From Sodiomyces alkalinus F11 (Eukaryota > Ascomycota > Sordariomycetes > Glomerellales > Plectosphaerellaceae): a stretch of 64,000 nt of DNA. The notes under the pieces were generated by a model. That model saw only the letters and a list, made by a program, of their open reading frames with translations, did no database searches and was not told the DNA's origin. Of the stretch, positions 10,688-21,370 are shown in pieces. Where the stretch lies: positions 2,208,289 through 2,272,288 of the forward strand of contig NW_021167086.1 in NCBI RefSeq assembly GCF_003711515.1, written 5' to 3'. The position numbers were made by a program, and so were the translations under genes. Each line of letters opens with the position of its first letter. The first letter of the stretch is position 1.

Positions 10688-13260
10688 CGCTAAACCCCTT
10701 ATCGGTACCGCTATTACGCTAAGATAATAGTGATAACCTAGCTACTATATACGCAGAGAAAGCCGAAGTCCTTAACCGGAAATTCTTTATACCCCCCCTC
10801 CTTACCGCCCTTAGACCCCTAAGCGCAGAATTTCCCCCTAAATAGGATATCCGCTATAATATTACCGCGGCGGACCTATAGGGGCGCCTTAAAAGGACTA
10901 AATCCTTAGCGGTATTAGGACCCGATTAGCTCCTAGTAAGGCTCTTAAAGGTATATAGATGTCAGAACATGCAGTGCTTATACGTTACCACAGGACTGGC
11001 ACCAGACTTGTACATAGATAGGGGGATCGTAGTCAGGTCAGACCGTCAGAGATACGACGCGTCGAGGTTAAGTAAGCTGGTCAGCTTAAAAGTCAGCTTA
11101 GATCTAGTAAGCTGGTCAGCTTAGGAACCAGCTTACGCCTGAACTTAGTCCTGAGGAGGCCTCTTACTACCCACTTAGTTAGAAGACCTTGGGTAGGTAT
11201 AAAGAGGGGAGTGCCTTCTACAGTTCCTATAGTCTCGGAAGGACTCAACGAACAATCTCATCACGATACCCCCTCTTTAGTTCCTACTAGTCCCTAGGTA
11301 ATCTTATGTCGTTCAGTAGTCGCCTGTCACTCCTCACAGTATACCTATGATACTAGACCCCCCTTATACTAAAGACTAAGCACTATCTTTACAGCGTGCC
11401 TTAGAGTAGGCTACTACCCGAAGAGGTATCGCTATATTACCGTGGTAGTCCTTAAGAAGGAAGGTTAGCTGCTAGCTAACTACGAGATAGTAAAAGGCTA
11501 ATAACTAATATCACTCCTTAGTATAATAGGTAAAGTCCTTAAGGGGATACTAGTCGACCGGATTATTACTATAGCAGAGGAGTATCGGCTCCTCCCGGAA
11601 AAGGTAGATAGGTAACCGGATAGGGCGAAGTATAGAGATAATAGTATAAAGAGTTACGGAGGCCGTAAGAGCGAGTTAGTCCTATAGTAGTACTATTTCG
11701 ATACTTTAACTAAATATTAAAGGCGCTTTTAATACTATCCCTTACTCTTACCTCCTTAAGGTACTTAAAAGGAAAGGCTTCCCCTAGTGGCTTATTACCC
11801 TAATTAGTAGCTTCCTTTAAGACCGTATAGCCTAGCTTTTCCTTAATAGCGAAATAGCCCCCTTATAGCCCCTCCGCGGGGGTATACCGTACGGCTCCCT
11901 AATATCCCTTATCCTCCTTATCCTCTATATCTCCACCCTTTACGAGGAACTAAAAAGAGTCCTTAAAATAATAGTAGTAGGTTTTATTAATAACACGAAT
12001 ATTATCGCATTTAGTAGGACGGAGGTATAAATATAGTACCGCCTTACTGCTATATAGCGGATATAACTAAACTAGGAGATAACGAGCGGACTATAATTTA
12101 AACTAGCTAAGTATATCTATATCCCCTTTACGAAATCACGCTAACCCTCGCCTACCCCGCTCCCCCTTAGCGCTATTTCGGTACTGGTAGCGGAGGCGAT
12201 AAGGCTCCTTAGCGTCTAGCTTAATAGGAAGCTTAACTTCTAATAGTACACTAAAAAGGTAAAGAGCCGACTAGCTACCTAAATATACGCCCTCTTAAGG
12301 CTTAGCGTAGTGGCGTGGGGGTATAGCTTTATAGATATAAGGAGACTATACCTTACAGTAATATAATTAGTAATCGCCTATTACGCCTTAACCGTTTATA
12401 AGATAAGGGCCGGCCCCCGATATAGCCCCGTAGTGGCACTTATAATAGTATAAAACCGATACCTCTAATTAGTAGCCGGAGCCTATAAGGCTATACCGGT
12501 TAGAGTCCTCTAAAAAGAGACCTTTATCCCCCCCCTTAACCTATACCTCTTAAGCCTAAGTGCCCGGAAGGTCCGCCGGATATAAGAGGAGGGGACCGAA
12601 GATAAGATATTAGCTAGAGTATACGCCGTAGCGAGAGTCTTAGCGGTACTGAATCGGTATTATAGGACCTATACGGCCCTCGCATGGATAGCCTAACTTA
12701 TCGCCCTAATAACCTAGGCCAGAACCGCAGCCCCGAGGAAGGCCCTTATCAGGGAATAGGGCCGAACCTAGGTAAAGGCACGGCGGCCCTATACCTATGC
12801 CGTAATAGCGCCGAGCCGCCCCCTAATATAACGCTCCCACCGGAAATATAAAGGACTTCTAAAGCTATAGAGTGCTATACTTACCTAAATCAGATTAGAA
12901 AAACTAGGCTTATAAGCCTTCCTAGCTAAAGTAAGGGTACCGGGATTCTTAGTAACACGGTGCCCCTTTGGTAACGGGGGGGCAGAAATAGCGGAGGATA
13001 TAATACTTTAATACTAGGATATAACTAAGAAAGAGCGCAGGGAGCTTTTCGGTGCTATAAGGAGACTACTCACGACTAAAGGGGATCTATATAACGCACT
13101 AGAATACGATATAGAAGCCGGGGCTATAGCTAAGTGGTTTCTATAATGGAAAAGTCTTAACGACTTTCGCCTTACCCTTAAAGTTATAAAGGCCTATAAG
13201 AATGCGGTAGTACCGTAGCGTGAAAGAGGCGATATAACGAAAGCACCCCCCTCCCCCCCT
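10623..13260 (+). pseudogene. LINE-1 reverse transcriptase and C-terminal region remnant
   Basis: LINE RT split by a solo-LTR-like insert (10960-11352). Visible blocks: the GKVLKG region near 11530, an I-K-G-A-F-N-T block near 11715-11740, and the catalytic F-x-D-D box, now F-I-N-N at 11983-11994. GAT to AAT and GAC to AAC, each after a T, are just the TG-to-TA changes RIP makes. A Cys-containing C-terminal motif (RCPFGN) is near 12960 and the frame ends near 13260. Equivalent sequence is present in LINE-3. Confidence 0.75.
10960..11352. mobile_element. Solo-LTR-like insert, little touched by RIP
   Basis: 393 bp that interrupts the RT frame of LINE-1. It starts TGTCAGAAC and ends TATGATA, consistent with TGTCA/TGACA inverted termini after one C-to-T change. 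CA and TG are common. It contains two exact 16-bp copies of TAAGCTGGTCAGCTTA (11073-11088, 11108-11123), each an inverted repeat. Flanking 5-mers ATAGA and CTAGA match in four of five bases. No internal coding region, so a recombined LTR is likeliest. Orientation unknown. Confidence 0.65.
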
Positions 13261-13695
13261 TAAGGGAGGCAGGAACGCCTGCCTTACCTTTTCTTTATTA
13301 AATGAATAGAAGGAATAATAAGCATAGCCCCCGGGGACGTAGGGAGGCCGGAGTTTAGTATACCGCGGTTATTACACGGCGGAGATACCGCGGCACCCTT
13401 TTAGCCCACGCCCCCTTACTAATAACCGGCCTAGGTTAACCCGAACTATAGCCTGCTACCCTTCCCGTTAGCTATTAGCCTAGAGGTATAATCTAGATAT
13501 ATAGACGGGGCGAACCGGGGCCACGTCGGTCCCGTAGTGGCACCACTCTACCTAAGGATAAGTATAGAGGTTTTCCACAAGATCCCGGGTTTGCCCCTCT
13601 ATAGCCACCCGAGAAGGACCGTATAGTCTAAAACTAGGCTCCTATAGATTAGATAGGATAGCGGAGTAAGAATAATAATAATAGTAATAATAATA
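13260..13695 (+). other. LINE-1 3' UTR with AAT/TAA-repeat tail
   Basis: Non-coding. It matches the inverted sequence 47187-47636 of LINE-3, including a CTATAGCCACCCGAGAAGGA segment, and ends in a run of AAT/TAA units (13660-13700). Such simple-repeat tails are known for I-type and Tad-type LINEs. Confidence 0.75.
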
Positions 13696-13708
13696 ATAAT
13701 ATACACTT
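13696..13708. repeat. Target-site duplication of LINE-1, right copy
   Basis: Exact 13-bp match to 203-215, directly after the (TAA)n tail of LINE-1. Confidence 0.85.
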
Positions 13709-14927
13709 ATACCCTTACGGCCACCTATTCTGATAGGTATAAGAAGACTACCTGTAGAGCCACGAAGAGATAGGGTCGTGGATACGGGTGCCAGCGTCCG
13801 TAATAAATAGAAATCAGGTTCTGTACTCGATATAGGTAATAATATATAAACTCGATAAGTATAGGTTTCTATAGAGATATAAGGTAAGGCTAGTAGTATA
13901 AGGAGATTAGTAATATTAATCCTCCCTCGAGGAGACGTATGTAGCTATATTAGCCGGATCGATATTCCGTGTATTAATAGTAATCGCCGCCTAGTTTAAG
14001 TTTACGCTATTATAATTAGATATTATCAACGCGTTTATATATACGCCCCTCCTCTACGATATCTTTATATACCCGCCGCTAGGTTATCCGGCTCCTAGGA
14101 GTCGTTTATATCTAAAAGTAGCGCATATAGGCTTAAGGAGTCCCTATTACTCTAGTAAAAGCACTTTTTGGCTATCCTATTAGCGGACGGCTTTTAGATA
14201 ATACTATAGGAATCTTATTACTTCCTACGTCGTGGTATACTTTCTACGTCGACGATATCGTTTTTACTTATAAGGAATAATATAAGGTATAGATTGAGTA
14301 GTCGGTTAATAACCTATACGCTACTATAATCTATAAGGTAGCGATTCTTTATAGTAGTTCCTTAGTACTAAGCTTATTCACGACCGTGCCGTAGATAAGA
14401 TCTAGGTACCGTAACACGACTACGTGGCTAAGTTAGAACGCCTATTAAAGCTAAATAGTAGTAGTAAGTATAGGAGTAACTATCGCCTAACGCACCTAAT
14501 TAATATCGTAGAACTACTACCTTATTTCGGGACCTTAACGGACGTTAAAAGCTATTAATAGAAGATAGGATCTATACTATACGCCGCTATAATATCACGG
14601 CCTGATATCGTGTTTATAGTATTAGGGCTATAGCGCTTTAATACTAATATAGTGCCGATATACTATAAGGCCGCCGATTTTCGAATTCTGTACCTAATTA
14701 ATAGCTAATCGTTTATATTAGAACTAGAGGGTAGCGATACTATGAAAATCTATACTAACCCATCCTTTACCGATAATACCCTTAATTATAAGAGTAGTTA
14801 AGTGTTCGTAATACGCTTATTTAAGGAACTATCGCGTAGCGCACTAATAAGTAAGATACGATTATAACTGTAATAACTTAAATAGAGCTATTAGTGTTAG
14901 TATAAGGTATAAAAAAAGGTATCTTTT
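13709..14927 (+). pseudogene. Copia family A copy 1: reverse transcriptase/RNase H remnant
   Basis: The frame encodes a Copia RT, with an LDVINAFIHAPL-like block near 14020-14050 and the catalytic Y-V-D-D box at 14244-14255 still intact. RNase H-like sequence follows and the copy breaks off at about 14927. Many TAG/TAA codons interrupt the frame at expected Gln or Trp positions. In a live element RT would copy the genomic RNA inside virus-like particles; this copy cannot. Confidence 0.75.
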
Positions 14928-15181
14928 GTCAAATAGGTAGTCGCAAAGAGTGAAAAGGTAGGGTTAAGTAAGGAACCAAGTAGGATCACGATAGGGAAAG
15001 TAACGGGTCTAAACATAGGGGCAGCCAAAGAATCAGATTAATCGCTGCCCTTCATCTTCTAAGGGGAGGCTCCTCCGCTCCTTAAGACTACGCTCCGCTA
15101 CTCCTCGAGGACTACTTTATTTACTTCCTCGAGGTCTGCCTTGTTTGCTTCGAGGGACTATCGGGTTACTAGTATGATGAC
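14928..15181. other. 254-bp segment without RIP between two Copia copies
   Basis: Starts abruptly where family-A Copia similarity ends and stops at the first base of the next Copia LTR. CA and TG are frequent, unlike both neighbours. No ORF of note. Begins TGTCAAATAG, so it may be a piece of another LTR or single-copy DNA flanking the older insertion. Confidence 0.45.
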
Positions 15182-15385
15182 TGTCGAACAGACCATAGTC
15201 TTTTTCGGTTACGTAATAGGCCGGATTACTAAGAGTATAATCCGGGTGGACGCTTATAGAATTTGCACTATATAAAATACGGTGGTAGCGTTTCTCTAAT
15301 AGTCTAAGACAGTTATAATTATATATAATTACGTTAATTAATTTTAAACTATTTTATAACGATTTTGACTACGCTTTATCTAATA
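15182..15385 (+). repeat. Copia family A LTR (5' LTR of copy 2)
   Basis: About 204 bp, begins TGTCGAACAG and ends TATCTAATA, where the partner ends TATCTGACA. Contains a TATATAAAATAC promoter-like box, also present in the other two family-A LTRs. Confidence 0.88.
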
Positions 15386-15440
15386 ATTAAGAGTCTTACT
15401 TACTAAGTGAAGATATACCTATTTTACCTACCTTTACTAC

Positions 15441-15799
15441 TGTAACTGGATAAAGACGTAGTGGCACCAGATCGTTAAGACAAAGATCAGACAAAGAGGT
15501 CAGTCCAGTAAAACCACGATGCATAACCAAAATATAACCAACACCACTATAACCTTTAGCGAAGAAGTAGATCGGTAGTCACTATTCTAATCAGGGCAAC
15601 GTAAGTTAAACTAGAAAGATACCTTAAACGTAGAATAAGTAATTATAAAAGAGGATAATAATTAAATCGTGGTCCCCCGATAGGGATATCCGGCGCCTAT
15701 CCTTAATATATATATAGGAGGTGGACCCCGTAGCCTCGAAAAAAAGGGGTCACGTGACCACCTACTAAACCACTCTAAAGCCGTATCTACGCGGTTATA
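15441..15799 (-). repeat. Gypsy G1 LTR, left (3' LTR of the element)
   Basis: 359 bp, begins TGTAACTGG and ends GCGGTTATA (RIP-altered GTTACA). Very similar to the right LTR; the visible differences are mostly C/T or G/A. Confidence 0.9.
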
Positions 15800-15829
15800 A
15801 TACGGCCCCAGTTATCTTATTTACGCCCT

Positions 15830-18010
15830 CGTAACGTAGATAACTCCTAAAAACAACCAGATATAAGTAAATAAACTAAGTAAAAAGCTATCGTATACCC
15901 TTCTTCCTCTAATCACCCTGTCCTCCACGTATACCTAATTAGGGATCCTCTTAGTTCTAGTTCCTCCGTATATACCATTCCCTTACTATCTCTATCGGCT
16001 ATATCCTTAAGACGTCCCTTATCTAATCCTCTATATATACCTCTACTTACGCTTCCGTAAAGTCCTGCCTCCGACTATATAGTCCGGCTCGTTAGCCTTT
16101 TTAGCCTTTTAATTAGCGGTAGCTTTATCTACCTCCTATTCGATAGCGGTATTATAATAACGCTAGTCTCCCTACTCTACTACTCGCGATAACGGGAGAT
16201 ACTTACTACTATTAGTAGCGGTATCCTGTAAAACGGCTCTATAGGGGTTATTAAACGACTAGACCTAATCCTCCCGGCTATAGTTACTTAGTCTAAATAG
16301 TATATTCCTTATCTTAATTAGCCTATAGAATAGCAGGCTACGGGATATCTTTAGACCGCGGCTTTAGTACGCCTAATCCTTCTCCCACTTACTCTATATA
16401 TCGGTCCTTATAGTAAAATTAATAAGGTCCTCTCCCTTATATGTGTAGTAGCCTATAGCCGAGCTAATCTTAATAAGGGCTAGTTACTATAGCTACGGCT
16501 TTAACTATTTCTTTAGCTTAGCCACCTTTTATTTAGAGGAACTAATAGGCCTCTAAACCTTAGGGGCTTATAGAGGTAACGTTAGAGGGGCTAGGTTCTC
16601 CTCGGCAGCTTTCCTAGGAGTATTAAGCCTAAGGTTATCTAGTTCTAGGAACGTATCGCTATTACCTTTACCGTGCGCCTATTCCTCGGTTATCCCTAAT
16701 TAGGAGAATAAGACTTTAGTTTAGTTAACTAGGGAGTCTTAGGGTCCTTAGACGTTTTCGGCGTTTTAGGGCCTTTAGGCGGGTTAATAGGCTTCTACTT
16801 CTTATTAATAGGCGTGAAACCAGTTATCTTAGGCGGATTATAGGAGGGAGTTATAACGGGAGCGGTGGTAAGAGCGGGGTTAGGGGATAAAGTGGACTAC
16901 TCGGAAGCTAGTTTAAGCCTAGGTTAGTGGCTAAAGCCGAAGAGTTCGCCTATATAACTTAACTAGCTATATCTAATATACCTAGTATAGCTAGTAGCGT
17001 TATTAACGTAATAGCAGCTATTTTATAGGCGGTATAGCCGGGATAAGGCAGGGAATAAGTATCCCTCCTAAATAATATAACGGATCTCTTCACTAATAAA
17101 TAGACTATATAAGTGCTCGTCCTCCTATTAAGGGCCTAGGACGATATACAACTTCTTAACCAGGCTATCTATAGCCTCTTTAGGAGCCCTAATATACCGT
17201 AGCTAACTTATAGCTCCTCGGAAGCTTTCTAATACACGCTTCTTAGCTCCCCTATTATACTATATACTATCGTATACGTATATAACCTAAGTCTCCTAAT
17301 CTAAAACCAGGCTAATAAAGTAGTTACCTTTAATATAGTATATAAAGGGAATTAGCCAGGATATTACGATCCTAAAAAGATTTCTCTCGCTTACGTCCAG
17401 ATAATTAAACCTCTTCCTCTTAGCGTTGTAGCCCTATAAGTTAATATTATTAATCCAGGCCTTAGGCCTAGTATCCCCGATCTATCTAGTAGTTATTACC
17501 CTAATCAGGTCTTCTATAGTGGACTTTTCTAACCACTTACCCTTAAAGAGGTTACTATATACTCTTTACGTAGCTAGTAAGGCTATACGGGCGGCTATAA
17601 TACTATCTCCACGAACCTTTACTAGGGGGGTTAACGGGGTTATATTATCTATAACTTCTCCGCCTATATACTCTCCTTTTATAGATCCTAGGAGCTATTA
17701 AATTGCTTACTAGTCCTCTATACTGCCTACCGTAAACCTAAAGAAAAGGGGGTCGTTATCGGATACGTCGAATAGACGGTAAGGGAGACTTATTAAAGGG
17801 AAAGCCCACCTACTCTTCTTAAGGATATACTCTATATAACCTCTAGTACGGCAGTTAATAACGGCGCGTGCCTTAGGGTATATATAGCGCTTTAGTAAAT
17901 TCCTTATAGGGGTAATAGCCTAGTAGTTAGTTATAGCGAAGGCGGCGTGCGCGGCGGGAGAGGGAGAAAGAGAGGGAGAGGGGGGGGGGGGAAGAGGAAT
18001 AAAGGCTAGT
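15830..18010 (-). pseudogene. Ulp1/C48 (SUMO-protease-like) cysteine protease ORF inside Gypsy G1
   Basis: A minus-strand frame of about 700 codons, broken only by RIP-type TAG/TAA stops plus one frame change near 16735. N-terminal Pro/Ser-rich tract (17940-18000); middle part with WLEKSTIEDLI then a C48-like core: the His position is a Tyr codon at 17320-17322 (CAC to TAC), Asp at 17299-17301 seven residues later as in H-W-x5-D, V-Y-D-S near 17266-17280, two stop codons at 17125-17130 where Gln-Gln is expected, and the Cys position a TAT codon at 17107-17109, five residues after them as in QQ-x5-C. A Pro/Lys-rich and helical C-terminal part reaches to about 30 bp from the 3' LTR. Such proteases cut SUMO or Nedd8 from proteins. 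Family by motif spacing; no search run. Confidence 0.6.
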
Positions 18011-18839
18011 AAGAGCGTAAACTATAGCTGGTTACCTTAATCAGACCCAGGGGCGTCGAAAAACTATTAAAAAGAAATAGAAAAAGCTATTACTTATAAA
18101 ATAGAGGTTAGTCGTTACGGGTAATATCCGAAAGCGAAGGGCTAGTCGAAAACTAAGGAGTAGAAGAGAGAGGAAAAAAAACCCTTAAAGCTCGAGGTCG
18201 AGGGATATTTATCCTCCTCTAATAAACTTAAAAGTGCCTTCTTCCGTGATAGTCTTTACCTTAAGGGTTCCTTTATAGCAGGCGTTACTATTTAGCTACT
18301 ACCTATAAAGGAGTCTTTTAATTAGTTAAAGGAGGCGTGCCTTAGTTATAGCGATAATAACTTCTTTAACTTAGCGGGAAAGTTCCCGATTAGGAAAAAG
18401 ACGTTAAAATCCGGGCTCTGATTAGTCGAAAAGATTAGATAAAATAGCTCCTGCGTTATTCAGTTATAAGCGTAGCCGTGACTTAGGGATAAGGATCTAA
18501 AAAAAAAAAAGGGGAAACAGTAAATCACTCCTGCCTTAAGCCGTAGCAGGCAAAGGCCCCTTTATAAATACTTTAACTAAATAGCCGCCTTTATAATTCA
18601 TAGTAGTAATAAGGCTTATAGCCTCCCTTAATCGCTCGATCCCTCGAGTATAATAGGCGAGCTTTCTAGCGGTATCTCTCTTCTTCTTCTTCCTTTTCCC
18701 ACCGTAATATCGAGGCAGATACGAATATAACCACTATCTATACTTTAATAACTAATAATAGTAATAATAGCGACTAAGCGGCTAGTTAGCACGCTCGATA
18801 AGACTAAGTTACATAAAAGGAAGAAGGTAGTCGGCCGTT
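18011..18839. other. Region between the two divergent ORFs in Gypsy G1
   Basis: RIP-altered, no clear gene. It contains a 12-A run near 18500 and a C/T-rich tract (TCTCTTCTTCTTCTTCC near 18675). Could be a shared promoter region of the two divergent ORFs. Confidence 0.35.
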
Positions 18840-19997
18840 AGTAGTCTATTAAGCCGACTCCTTAGTTTTAGCCCGTAGCTCGTTTACCCTTAAGACTCGT
18901 AAGGAATACTCCTTCGGAGTAACCTTAGTAGATATTATGGTAAGTTGTTATCGATTCCACACGCAGGTTACCCTAATCAGGTTATATAAAGACTAATAAA
19001 CCTATAGGTAAACTCTTACCTCGGCTAGTATAAGGTAAGCAGTAAGGGTGCCTTATCGTACGTCGAGCTAGACTTCCTATAGTTATTAATCCCCGGAGAA
19101 AATAAGGCGGTAATCGCCCGGCGGGTTTAGGATACTCTTCTTAAACTTAAAGACGTCGAGGTTAGTTTATTTATAAAAATAAAGGCTAGTAACGGCTCTC
19201 CTCTCTTCCGTTATCGAGTCTGTATAGCGAAGGATATAGCTAGTTCTTAGAGAGAGTATCTTATAAAAATCTTCTCGCGGCCCTATACTACTAGGGCGCT
19301 TGTAATCTAAGTATACGGCACTATTAATAAGGTTCCTTACTAACACTATAAGGAGCCTTAGATAGCTATAACTAATCGGGTTAATAATAAGATTCTATAC
19401 CCCTTTTTCGAGTACGTATTAATCCAGGGGAGTAAGGAGTTCCCGGACTACGCTAACTATTAATTTCACGAGTCCGCCTATATATATCGTAATAACGCCC
19501 TCCGAGGGTAGTTCTAATAGGGTAATCAGGAGGTCTCCTAGCCGGATAATAAGTATCCGGGCGTTAGTTACCCCGATCCTTCTCCTAAGCAGAGTATAGT
19601 ACTACCTTAATCGATTTATAACGATAATCACCGACCTTTATAATCCCCTCCGCGTAGTGTTTATATTATTAATATAAAGGCTATTTATTAATAGGTGGCT
19701 CGCTAGTAACACAATACTTTAGGAGGTCGAGATCTCCTAGCGCGAGATAGTATTCCGACTATAGTTCTAGCTCTAATATATCGGTATTAGACTAAGCTAG
19801 ATAGCTATTACTAGAGGGTTAAGGATAGCGCTTAGTATTGGAAAGGGGAGACCGTTAAGTATTATCTAATCTTTCTTCCCGTAAAGGCTTATATCTAGCG
19901 TAGGGAGATTAAGGTATACGTCCCCGAGTATAAGGACTACGAAGAAGGACCGGTTTAGGAGTAAAAAAGGGGGGGAAATAAGTATCTTTCGCGGTGA
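18840..19997 (+). pseudogene. Unknown ORF, antisense to Gypsy pol and divergent from the Ulp1-like ORF
   Basis: A plus-strand frame, broken only by TAG/TAA codons, runs from about 18840 to a TGA at 19995-19997, some 380 codons. It has mixed hydrophobic and charged segments (LKLKDVEVSLFIKIKAS near 19150, NNKILYPFFEYVLIQG near 19390) and a basic C-terminus. A run of six stop codons near 18756 could be a former poly-Gln tract if the frame starts earlier. I do not recognise the family. It lies head to head with the Ulp1-like ORF, about 830 bp apart. It could be an antisense ORF of the retrotransposon or part of a separate nested element. Confidence 0.45.
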
Positions 19998-20059
19998 TTA
20001 AGGGAATAGGAGTATAGTTATAGTTAAATAGGGTAGCTAAGGCCGAGAAATAAAAAGGG

Positions 20060-21370
20060 ATCGGGTAATAGGTAATAAATTATAACGATATAAGCTTCCG
20101 AGTCTAAGTCTCTAGTATAGTTAGGGGTAAAAAAGAGCCGCTACGTGGGGAAACAGGGTAGGGTAATAAGATCAGGGAAAATAGGTATAAAAGGAGGTCT
20201 TCTCGTGGCTTTCTCTTTTTCTTCCCTTTATAATAATCCGTCTTCTACGGGCCTATCTATCGATAAAGCCCTTATAATAAGAATAAGATTTATAGGTAGC
20301 GGCCGGCAGTCGCTTAATCAGGCTAATAAAACTAAGGAATCCCCGGGTTTTCCGGTTTTTATTATTATTACCGCTATCGTTATCGTGATATTACGTTTTT
20401 CTTTATTAAGGGTTTTTCTAGCGGGGCTTTTAACGCCGTTAACTTAGTGTCTTGAACTTACTCTTCTAGTAATAGGTATAGTGTTAGTCTTTTCTTTCCG
20501 GACGAGGAACTTACGTATAGTAGGCTTAAGGGTAGTATATATAGGTGTAGTCAGGGGAATAGGGGTATAATATTAGTTAAAGGGAGAGCGATTAGTAATA
20601 GAGATCAGGAAAAGGGGCTTTAAGTAGTAGGAAGGGGGTGGCTCTTATACTTCTAAAATCGGTCTTTAAGATTAACGCAATAACTTAATAAGTTACTAGT
20701 ACTAGGGTTAATATAGGAGGGATTTAGGGTTTACGGCTTATTACCTCTAACGGTATTTCTCTCGATTATATTATACCCTTAGTAACTATCTCTATACTAG
20801 TTATTCCCGACTACAACTCCCTTCCGCAGAATAAACAGCCTATATTAAACCAGGTGTAATTTAGCTTAGGTCCGATAAATTATACGGTACTCAGGGGAAT
20901 AGAAGTAAAGAATTCAAGATTATAATAAAAGAAACCTATATTTATTATAGAAAAGAGAGTATATAGTAGTATATCTCTATAACGTCCACGTAGTTAGGCT
21001 TACTTATAAGTATAATAAATAATAAATATAGGGAAAAGTCTTCTAATTAGGGAAATAAGTCTAGACAGGTTTATAGTGCCTCTAATCAGGGTAATAAAGG
21101 TAAAAGTGTAAAAAGAAAACGGATTAGGGTAGTAGTTAGGAAGATTATTTATAGGTTTACGCCCTTTATGCAAGCGTATATCGCGACTCTAGGTAGATAA
21201 AAGACTTAGCTCTATTTACCCTCGGCCTTAAGACTACACGCTAGCCTCCTAACGAGTATAGGCTTTAAAAATAAAGGAAATCAGGGAAAGTGATAATACA
21301 GAACGAAATATAGCTCGCTAGTATAATCCTCGTACTTACTCGGGTTAAAATCTAAGCGTTATAGAATCTA
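20060..21370 (-). other. Gypsy G1 3' segment after pol, non-coding
   Basis: It matches 59215-60525 of the second G1 copy in inverted orientation, so it belongs to the Gypsy itself. AATCAGG/CCTGATT-type words recur. A plus-strand open frame at 20145-20447 overlaps it but shows no known features and is probably chance. The shared similarity ends near 20060, where the extra-ORF region begins. Confidence 0.5.

Larger units (their letters stand above)
216..13695 (+). mobile_element. LINE-1: Tad1/I-like non-LTR retrotransposon, full span with nested inserts
   Basis: The 5' end (TTTCGACACGCC near 223) is shared with LINE-3 at about 53795-53806, which suggests a full-length 5' end. In order: ORF1 with a zinc knuckle, a Copia insert, endonuclease, a truncated LINE insert, reverse transcriptase split by a solo-LTR-like insert, a C-terminal zinc motif, a 3' UTR of about 430 bp and an AAT/TAA repeat tail instead of plain poly(A). 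Flanked by a 13-bp duplication. Removing the inserts leaves about 5.4 kb, a usual LINE length. RIP has destroyed the frames. Confidence 0.85.
1..14927 (+). mobile_element. Copia element family A, copy 1 (partial, split by LINE-1)
   Basis: Left part 1-202 runs off the window edge; the right part continues from 13696. The two join across LINE-1 with a 13-bp target duplication. The combined sequence matches the complete family-A copy downstream: 60-202 resembles 39320-39425 and 13709-14927 resembles 39440-40665. It covers the linker between integrase and reverse transcriptase, the RT and the start of RNase H. Similarity to family A stops near 14927, so the 3' end is missing. Heavily RIP-altered and not functional. 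Confidence 0.8.

Noticed and set aside
17519..17701. Plus-strand open frame inside the Ulp1-like region
   Set aside because: Antisense shadow of the minus-strand protease-like frame.
20145..20447. Plus-strand open frame of 100 codons with a hydrophobic C-terminus
   Set aside because: Lies in the Gypsy 3' segment; the second copy (inverted near 60120-60420) does not keep it open, so it is likely chance.
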